A DNA stretch of 33,051 nucleotides from a virus. The translations under genes were made by a program, and so were the position numbers. Positions within the stretch are counted from its first letter, which is position 1, and every line of letters begins with the position of its first letter. The stretch spans positions 1-33,051 of IMG/VR virus record IMGVR_UViG_3300048625_000098; one strand, given 5' to 3'. This document shows, piece after piece, positions 21,805-27,912 of this stretch. The notes under the pieces were generated by a model. That model did not search any database. It was not told where the DNA came from and was given only the letters and a program-made list of their open reading frames with translations.

Positions 21805-22313
21805 TAGATAAATACCGCTTTTATGCCATCCAATAATTTTGCCGATGCACTCGGAACCTCATTCACGGTCATCCCGGTCACAAAATCCGTGCGATTGTCA
21901 TAATAGGTCGAAACCATCATCAACAATGCCTGTTTCAATAGGCCATCACTCATTCCCTCTGTTGTGAAATCGATTTTGATATTAACCGCAGCCGGCTCAA
22001 TCTCCACCATTGGATCACCTAAGCCAAAAACGGAAAATGAAACAGATAATCCCTTCACGGTAACTGCATCAACCGATGCCACAGGGCCGAACGGAACATC
22101 AATAAATCCTGTTGTGGATTCATCAAGGTAATATGTGCGTTCCTTTGCAATAATATCACGGCTCATGTAATTTTCAGCAGCCGTGTGTGCCGCCTCGATC
22201 ATCAAATCAATCAACGTATCATCTGCCGTTGTGTCGATTCGGATGTAATTCTTTGCATCTGCACGTGAAATGATTGGAACACCAATCACATCATTAATCT
22301 TGATCTGCCGCAT
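21804..22313 (-). CDS. head-tail connector (gp6-like adaptor)
   Basis: 169 residues. The adaptor signature is ISRADAKNYIRIDTTADDTL followed by IDLMIEAAHTAAENYMSRDI. The sequence continues with a strand region (STTGFIDVPFGPVASVDAVT) and a C-terminal helix pair (LLKQALLMMVSTYYDNRTDF). Such proteins form the first ring below the portal. The gene overlaps its upstream neighbour by 20 bases and the downstream one by a single base. Confidence 0.88.
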   Translation of the reverse strand: MRQIKINDVIGVPIISRADAKNYIRIDTTADDTLIDLMIEAAHTAAENYMSRDIIAKERTYYLDESTTGFIDVPFGPVASVDAVTVKGLSVSFSVFGLGDPMVEIEPAAVNIKIDFTTEGMSDGLLKQALLMMVSTYYDNRTDFVTGMTVNEVPSASAKLLDGIKAVFI

Positions 22314-22554
22314 CTTTTTTTGCTTTGTTGCCCTTTGTCTTATAAACTATTTTTTCCTCCTTTGTTTCAACCTCTACGGCCTCCGCTACGGGTTCAATAA
22401 CCTCAATAACCGGTGTTTCTTCTTCCGGTTTAACTGCGTAGTTATGTGCCAAATAATGTCTTTCAACATGGTCTGAAACCATAATGATTTCACCGGCTCT
22501 GTGGTATCCTGTTTTATTATCAAATACCGTTTTTCTCATTAAAACTTTGCCCAT
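22294..22554 (-). CDS. small head-region protein with charged C-terminal tail, unknown function
   Basis: 86 residues from ATG 22554 (MGKVLMRKTVFDNKTGYHRA...). The longer start at 22599 would lie inside the preceding terminator hairpin. The first 45 residues form a compact domain (AGEIIMVSDHVERHYLAHNY). The tail is alternately acidic (EEETPVIEVIEPVAEAVEVE) and basic (KTKGNKAKKDAADQD) and is probably disordered. Head-to-connector genes at this site often encode small accessory or decoration-like proteins. No specific family is recognised. Confidence 0.65.
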   Translation of the reverse strand: MGKVLMRKTVFDNKTGYHRAGEIIMVSDHVERHYLAHNYAVKPEEETPVIEVIEPVAEAVEVETKEEKIVYKTKGNKAKKDAADQD

Positions 22555-22573
22555 AATTGTGCTATTTTTTGAA

Positions 22574-22581
22574 CAAATATA
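22574..22581 (-). promoter_or_regulatory. -7 box (TATATTTG) before the connector operon
   Basis: Exact TATATTTG, 19 bases before ATG 22554. It lies within the T-rich tract of the capsid terminator, so terminator and promoter share bases. No convincing -33 element is seen. Confidence 0.45.
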
Positions 22582-22611
22582 AAAAGAAAAGCCACCCAAT
22601 ATTTAGGTGGC
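22576..22611 (-). terminator. terminator after the major capsid gene
   Basis: Stem GCCACC/GGTGGC (22611-22606 with 22596-22591), 9-base loop, followed on the minus strand by TTTTCTTTTT. It would limit read-through from the highly expressed capsid gene into the connector genes. Confidence 0.75.
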
Positions 22612-22638
22612 CTCTCTTAATTTGGAATTGTATTAAAA

Positions 22639-23835
22639 CTAAACTCCGATTGCAGCGATATCCGTTGCAAATGTACCCTTAACGATTGCTAATGGTGCGT
22701 AGTTAGTCAATGCAATACGTTCCTGTAAACGTACCGTCACGAATCCATCACGTACGTTTGTTCCATCTTCACGGAAAAACTCTAATGATAAGTTTTCGCG
22801 GATCCACATTTGTGTTCCTAAACCGAAATTACCAACAAGGTATGTTCCTGCTGTAACCGCTGTATTAATTACAACCGGTACCCCTAAGAATGATGGTTGT
22901 AAACCTGCATAATATTGCTCATTCAAATACTCGTTTGTTGTTGATTTTAACAACACGATTTTAGCAAAATCCGTTGGATTTACCATGATGTAATCAGGAC
23001 GGTAATTTGACAATGCTAATTGGTTGATTGCTACCGTTAAAACATCGAATTGGTTAGCCGCAACGATTGTATCTGCAAATGCACCTGCTGCGAATGCTGT
23101 CGATCCTGATGTAACGATACCTGAAATGTTTGGTGATGTACCGTTACCATAAAGTAATTGTGTATCCTCAACGTTTAACAATTTCTCAGGTGCACGTGCC
23201 GCTAAATATGATGTCAATTGTGCTGTATCAGCTAACATCTCTTCAGAAATACGGAAATAAGTACCAATTTTCTGTACGTTTGCATCGTATGCTGTTAAAT
23301 CAAAATCTGATTCACCAAATGATGATCCCTGTGCTGTTGCTGCTGCACCATTGTCATATGCTGATTCTTTTACGAAACGTACAACCTCCGCAGATGTTGA
23401 ACCTTGTGCCAATAATTGGCGAACGTGGATTGGACGTGTTGGATCGTATTTGATACCCGGAACGTATTGTGCCGGAATAACTTCACCCGTGAATGAATTG
23501 GCAACGGTCATATCACCTGCCTTGATTTCAAATTTAGCTGAACGGCTGTTGCCATTTACTAAATTTTCTAAACCACCTTTTGTGATACCTTCAATCAAAG
23601 ATTGTTTGAAAGATTGTGCGTTTGCACCTGTTGCTGTTTTCTTTGCTGCAACCTCTGCTGCATCAATACGACCGTGAACCTCAGCAAATTTTGCCTCTAA
23701 ATTCTTGATCTCGGATTTTAATAATTCATCCGCTTTGCCTGTTGCTGATGCAACTGCCTGTCCTTCTGCTTTTGCGATTCTCGCATCAATTGCCGAATTT
23801 AATTCGTTCAATTGGTTTTTGATTTCCTCTGTCAT
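22639..23835 (-). CDS. major capsid protein, HK97 fold
   Basis: 398 residues. The N-terminal 110 residues are a charged coiled coil (scaffold-like delta domain: NELNSAIDARIAKAEGQAVA, IKNLEAKFAEVHGRIDAAEV) expected to be removed by the prohead protease. The remainder has HK97-fold features: GEVIPAQYVPGIKYDPTRPI, the spine region with AYDANVQKIGTYFRISEEML, the P-domain segment DYIMVNPTDFAKIVLLKST and the end RDGFVTVRLQERIALTNYAP. It lies directly after the protease and is followed by a terminator, consistent with high output. Confidence 0.93.
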   Translation of the reverse strand: MTEEIKNQLNELNSAIDARIAKAEGQAVASATGKADELLKSEIKNLEAKFAEVHGRIDAAEVAAKKTATGANAQSFKQSLIEGITKGGLENLVNGNSRSAKFEIKAGDMTVANSFTGEVIPAQYVPGIKYDPTRPIHVRQLLAQGSTSAEVVRFVKESAYDNGAAATAQGSSFGESDFDLTAYDANVQKIGTYFRISEEMLADTAQLTSYLAARAPEKLLNVEDTQLLYGNGTSPNISGIVTSGSTAFAAGAFADTIVAANQFDVLTVAINQLALSNYRPDYIMVNPTDFAKIVLLKSTTNEYLNEQYYAGLQPSFLGVPVVINTAVTAGTYLVGNFGLGTQMWIRENLSLEFFREDGTNVRDGFVTVRLQERIALTNYAPLAIVKGTFATDIAAIGV

Positions 23836-23836
23836 T

Positions 23837-24520
23837 TTATTTTGACTTAATTTGATTGTTTAAATATGAAAATATTTCGGAAATATCCACCTGTTTAATT
23901 TCCGGCACGGTGACAATTTCTGCCGGCCGTGTGGTAACATCAATAAACAATGATTTCAATTTCATCAACTCACTCTCAATTGCGTACCCAAGTTCATCAG
24001 ATACGTTTTCTTTCTTGATCATCTTTGCCAATACATCGAAACGTTTTGCCAATAATTCCTGATCAATTTCACCTTTTGCATCGGTAATCAATGCCATTGG
24101 ATTTGCTGCCAATGTAACGCATGAAATTTCGTACAATTTTACTTCTTTCAATTCACGCACTCCATCCGAACGATATGATTTCACAATTGGCATAATACCA
24201 ACTGAATTTTCGGTGATCACACCATTTTTCATCAACAATAAAACATCCTCACCCATTCGTGTTTTTGGAACCTCAGCCACGAAATAAAGGCCGGTGCCAT
24301 CCTCACGTAATTCCGTGAATTTACCTAATGGCTGATCGATTCTGTGTTGATTGCAATATCTAACACGTGATCCGTTTTCCTTTAACGTTTTGCTGTATGC
24401 CCCGGCCAATATGATGTCATTGTCTGAATCAATATTACCGAAAATTGAACCATAGCCGGAAACGATGCCGTTTGCCTCATCTATGTCCTCAATCCCAATC
24501 GATGTTTGTTTGTAAATCAT
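23837..24520 (-). CDS. prohead (maturation) serine protease, HK97 family U35
   Basis: 227 residues. SGYGSIFGNIDSDNDIILAG and AYSKTL form the N-terminal signature. Catalytic His59 is in RYCNQHRIDQPLGKF and Ser106 in VITENSVGIMPI. LYEISCVTLAANPMALIT closes the domain. The protease cleaves the scaffold domain of the capsid protein and itself during maturation. The C-terminal 60 residues are helical and probably act as targeting region. It has a promoter/operator element (24536-24560) and ends 1 base before the capsid gene. Confidence 0.92.
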   Translation of the reverse strand: MIYKQTSIGIEDIDEANGIVSGYGSIFGNIDSDNDIILAGAYSKTLKENGSRVRYCNQHRIDQPLGKFTELREDGTGLYFVAEVPKTRMGEDVLLLMKNGVITENSVGIMPIVKSYRSDGVRELKEVKLYEISCVTLAANPMALITDAKGEIDQELLAKRFDVLAKMIKKENVSDELGYAIESELMKLKSLFIDVTTRPAEIVTVPEIKQVDISEIFSYLNNQIKSK

Positions 24521-24535
24521 AACCTATCTTTTGCC

Positions 24536-24560
24536 CAAAATTAGTCAAATTGCTAATTAG
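24536..24560 (-). promoter_or_regulatory. 25-bp promoter/operator element, copy 1 (before prohead protease)
   Basis: The minus strand reads CTAATTAG, CA, ATTTG, A, CTAATTTTG, ending 15 bases before ATG 24520. It shares 22 of 25 positions with the element before the metallophosphoesterase gene (7739-7763). The final TAATTTTG is an exact TAnnTTTG box. A GTTT about 18-19 bases upstream of the box occurs in both copies and may be a weak -33. Confidence 0.65.
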
Positions 24561-24577
24561 AAAACGGAATAGTAAAA

Positions 24578-24784
24578 TTAATTTTCTTTGTATGCAATAT
24601 TACATCCATCCCAAATATTTGTATCGCCATATGTAAAAATGATTTCACGACCATTTGCATTTTGTAGCATTTCAATAATAATATTTATGTCAATTACATA
24701 AACATATTGTTCCGGATTTTGTGCATTAGGGTGTAAACCCATATATGCTTTAACTAATTCAGAAAATAAATCAATATCAACCAT
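24578..24784 (-). CDS. small acidic protein directly downstream of the MuF-metalloprotease gene
   Basis: 68 residues from ATG 24784, 1 base after the stop of the MuF fusion; the earlier in-frame start lies inside that gene. The product is acidic with few basic residues (MVDIDLFSELVKAYMGLHPN, NGREIIFTYGDTNIWDGC) and probably forms a small alpha/beta domain. No family is recognised. Because it follows a gene with a toxin-like C-terminal domain, it could be an immunity or anti-toxin partner. That is a hypothesis from position and size only. A promoter element for the protease follows. Confidence 0.6.
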   Translation of the reverse strand: MVDIDLFSELVKAYMGLHPNAQNPEQYVYVIDINIIIEMLQNANGREIIFTYGDTNIWDGCNIAYKEN

Positions 24785-24785
24785 A

Positions 24786-26501
24786 TTATTTTTTAATTGA
24801 TTTTGCAATTAATTCATCTAAAACTGAAATCATTTCATTAAACATATTTGGAAATAATTTTTTCATCACCTCATTCCCAACATATTTGTTTTCAAATGCG
24901 TGTGCCAAATATTCGCCATATTTTCTATTTAATGCATCAGGATCATTAAAATACGTATATCCGTGCCCAAAACCATAATTTCCACGTGAAATTGCCTGAA
25001 TTGTATCACCTGTGGCCATTAATTGTTTTCTAAATTCAATATCAGATAACAATGGAAATTGCAATCTATATTTTGCATATGCCTCATTGAATGAATTAAA
25101 ATCCTGTATTAATTCATTTCCTTGAAAAGAATATAAATTTTTTCTTAATGATACATCCACAATATCATCCACATATTTATGTGTAACCCAACCTTGTTGA
25201 TAATGAATTGCGTGACCAAATTCATGTGCCAAAACATCATTCAATGATTCTTTTGGAGTGTATTTTGTATTTATACGTAATCTGTTAAATGAATTATTAT
25301 ATGAATTACCCTCAGATTTTTTAATTGTTTTAACAAATTCAGGTTTAGTTTTTAATAATGATAAATAATCATCATTTATTGTCACACCTTTTGGAACAAT
25401 TTCATTCCAATTATCCGGCCTCATTGCCTCTTTTTGTGCCTCTGCCTCCACAACTGCTGTTTCTGCCACAACCGTTGCAATGACCTCCGGTGCCAATAAT
25501 GCAGGTGATATTGCATCCACAATTTCAGCCTGTGCCATTCCAAATCCAATGTTGGTAATTCGTGGCCCAATTGTGTTTGCTCCTGCCTTTGGTAATACAA
25601 TCATTGAACAACGGCAATTGATCACATTGCTTGCTGATCCATTAGGATCGCCCGGCCTTTGTAAAGATTCGCCACCAACTGAAAATTTGCCATTAAATGG
25701 AACCACCTGATTGTTTGCTGCCTGATGTGCCGGCCGTACTCTTGCATCATATCCCGATTTCCATGTTTTGGTCATATCTGAACCCGGAAACAGATTCAAT
25801 GCCGCTTGTTCGGTTGCATAATTGGCTGCATTCGTTGCCTCAGTCCGTACAATTCTACGTGCCTGATAATCTGCTAAATAATCAAATTTTTGTCGCAACA
25901 TTTTGGCCTGAACCTTTTCACCTGCTGACATAAATATCGGATCCGACATGAATTGTCGCAATGTATTTGTCAATGTAGCCTGTGCCGTTGATGATACCAT
26001 TGTCACCCTTTGGCCTGCCACCTGATTCCCCATGAACGCAAATGCATTGGCCCAAATGGATTGCATATTACCCGGATCGGCTTTTGGCATATATTTTTCA
26101 ACATTGCGTGAATACCAATTAGCAAATTGTAAACCAATTTTGGAATACATCCCTTCGTACATCCCAACATATTTGCTGTCCTGAAAAAACTGCTGTGCTG
26201 TTGCTGTAGTCATTGATTTGATTTTCAAATACAAATCAATTGCATCATTATATTCCGCTTTGTAAAACTCTGTGAAATCCCTGATTGATGTGCGTTCCGC
26301 TTTGGTCAATTCCTTTTCGAACTCATCAGGCCAATTATCTGTTGATTGTGCCTTTTCCTCTTTCGGTGGATTGAATAGATTGCTACACACCGCCACACGT
26401 TGATCAATAGTGCCAAAATCATTGACAATATTAGGATCAACAACACAACGGCCCATAAAATCATTTTGGCTTTCACCTTCAAATGGTTTAGGCAATGGCA
26501 T
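24786..26501 (-). CDS. MuF-type head morphogenesis protein fused to a zincin-like metalloprotease domain
   Basis: 571 residues. Residues 1-45 (MPLPKPFEGESQNDFMGRCV ... QRVAVC) are a short domain common at the start of Bacteroidota phage head proteins. Residues about 180-305 are the MuF domain (IVRTEATNAANYATEQAALN, ending SNVINCRCSM). After an Ala/Glu linker, residues 360-571 add a separate domain with HEFGH at 426-430 (HExxH zinc motif) and a downstream GEYLAHAFE whose Glu530 or Glu537 could be the third ligand. MuF proteins enter the head with the portal, and MuF fusions with toxin-like domains are a known class. This one may be an effector injected with the DNA, a capsid protease, or a host-envelope protease. 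Confidence 0.85.
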   Translation of the reverse strand: MPLPKPFEGESQNDFMGRCVVDPNIVNDFGTIDQRVAVCSNLFNPPKEEKAQSTDNWPDEFEKELTKAERTSIRDFTEFYKAEYNDAIDLYLKIKSMTTATAQQFFQDSKYVGMYEGMYSKIGLQFANWYSRNVEKYMPKADPGNMQSIWANAFAFMGNQVAGQRVTMVSSTAQATLTNTLRQFMSDPIFMSAGEKVQAKMLRQKFDYLADYQARRIVRTEATNAANYATEQAALNLFPGSDMTKTWKSGYDARVRPAHQAANNQVVPFNGKFSVGGESLQRPGDPNGSASNVINCRCSMIVLPKAGANTIGPRITNIGFGMAQAEIVDAISPALLAPEVIATVVAETAVVEAEAQKEAMRPDNWNEIVPKGVTINDDYLSLLKTKPEFVKTIKKSEGNSYNNSFNRLRINTKYTPKESLNDVLAHEFGHAIHYQQGWVTHKYVDDIVDVSLRKNLYSFQGNELIQDFNSFNEAYAKYRLQFPLLSDIEFRKQLMATGDTIQAISRGNYGFGHGYTYFNDPDALNRKYGEYLAHAFENKYVGNEVMKKLFPNMFNEMISVLDELIAKSIKK

Positions 26502-26503
26502 AT

Positions 26504-27880
26504 TTAGTCAATTTTTAGTGACTTTGGATTCTCCAATGATGGCATTGATGGATTCTGTGCCATCAAATTAGCCGGGATAAAATAATCATCCATGAATGGA
26601 TTTTCTGTGTCCATTGCGTAATTCATTGCATCACGTTTTTCGTTTGGTGTAACCCACCACGCAGATGCCAACTGATTCACCAACTTATCTACTTCCTCCT
26701 GCATCTCGCTGATGGCCGTGAAATCAAAGTCAATGAAATATTCATCACCTTTGCCGTATTTTGGTGCCAACCAACGATTCAATTCATCACGTATTTTAAT
26801 CAATTCAGGAATCACAGCATTTTGATACAATGCCTTTTTGGCTTCCTTCATGTTGTTGTATGTCGATGAATCCGTGTTGTTTAGCAACTGAACCGGGATA
26901 TTGTAGATATTACACAAATCCTTTACGGTGCCATTGTATTGCTCAATTAATGACAAATCTGATGCATTCAAACCAAAATTCACCCATGACAAATCCTTTG
27001 ATGAAATTATCACATCACCTGCATTTGATGAACCTTGATATGATTTTCTAAATTTATCTTTCAATGCCTGACCTTGCACCTCAGTTAAATTTCCATCCTT
27101 TGAAACTAACATGCCACGTGATGTTTGATTCTGTAAATATTTTAATCCGGTGGTTACGGCTTCGTTGTTGGACGATAAAACACGCAGGCCGGCACGCAAA
27201 GGTGATTGGCCATACAGGTTTGAACCGCTGCTGTCGTAATCCGGATTAAAATCTTTGATGTGGCAAACCAATTCGGGTGCCACCTCAATCATTGAATTAT
27301 ATTGAATTTTGTATCCTGCCACCGGTTGCATCACACCACCTGAAACGATTTCAACCAATTGCGATGGCAATGCATATAATTCTGTGAATTTACCTTGATT
27401 TGGCCCTGAATCAGGCCCGATGCCGTAGATGTAACGGTTTCCTGTTAGTTTACCGAATGCAACTAATTCACCCAACCATGCCGAAAACGATTGTTCCGGG
27501 TTTGGTCGTTTTAATAGTGCCTCTAATTCTGAATCCTTTACTTCTTCAAATGCTCTTTTGCGTAGTATATTGGCTTTGTACATTGCATTACCATCCATCA
27601 CACCTGATGTCATTGCCTTGTATTGCTTTGCTGATCCCTCATTTGTAACCCTGTAAACGGTCATCGGGATTGTTGTTGCTGACTTAACAATCAGGTTAAT
27701 AATTGAATAAATCGTTGCATTGCGTTGGTATCCATCACGAATGTAGGTTACATCATTATCCTCATTCATGATGATGTTTGTCCCTAGCCACGTATAAACT
27801 AATTTGTTGTATGCCGGATTTGTTCCTGTGGTCAATGCTTTGGCAATGGTCTGCCGGAATGTATCAATCAATGATGCCAT
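26504..27880 (-). CDS. portal protein, HK97 family
   Basis: 458 residues. N-terminal half: TYIRDGYQRNATIYSIINLI, PMTVYRVTNEGSAKQYKAMT and LLKRPNPEQSFSAWLGELVA (typical L-x-x-P-N-P). The sequence continues with GNRYIYGIGPDSG and the stem/clip region (VCHIKDFNPDY, YGQSPLRAGLRVLSSNNEAV), and ends with the C-terminal helical crown (MQEEVDKLVNQLASAWWVTP, MDDYFIPANLM). It forms the dodecameric DNA channel and docks the terminase. It ends 2 bases before the MuF gene. Confidence 0.93.
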   Translation of the reverse strand: MASLIDTFRQTIAKALTTGTNPAYNKLVYTWLGTNIIMNEDNDVTYIRDGYQRNATIYSIINLIVKSATTIPMTVYRVTNEGSAKQYKAMTSGVMDGNAMYKANILRKRAFEEVKDSELEALLKRPNPEQSFSAWLGELVAFGKLTGNRYIYGIGPDSGPNQGKFTELYALPSQLVEIVSGGVMQPVAGYKIQYNSMIEVAPELVCHIKDFNPDYDSSGSNLYGQSPLRAGLRVLSSNNEAVTTGLKYLQNQTSRGMLVSKDGNLTEVQGQALKDKFRKSYQGSSNAGDVIISSKDLSWVNFGLNASDLSLIEQYNGTVKDLCNIYNIPVQLLNNTDSSTYNNMKEAKKALYQNAVIPELIKIRDELNRWLAPKYGKGDEYFIDFDFTAISEMQEEVDKLVNQLASAWWVTPNEKRDAMNYAMDTENPFMDDYFIPANLMAQNPSMPSLENPKSLKID

Positions 27881-27899
27881 CTGTATTGCTTTTTTTTCT

Positions 27900-27907
27900 C
27901 AAAAATA
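27900..27907 (-). promoter_or_regulatory. possible -7 box (TATTTTTG) before the portal gene
   Basis: Matches TAnnTTTG exactly, 19 bases before ATG 27880. It is in the only gap of the packaging region (32 bases between terL stop and portal start). A TTTG occurs 13 bases upstream, too close for a standard -33, so support is moderate. Confidence 0.35.
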
Positions 27908-27912
27908 ACGAA

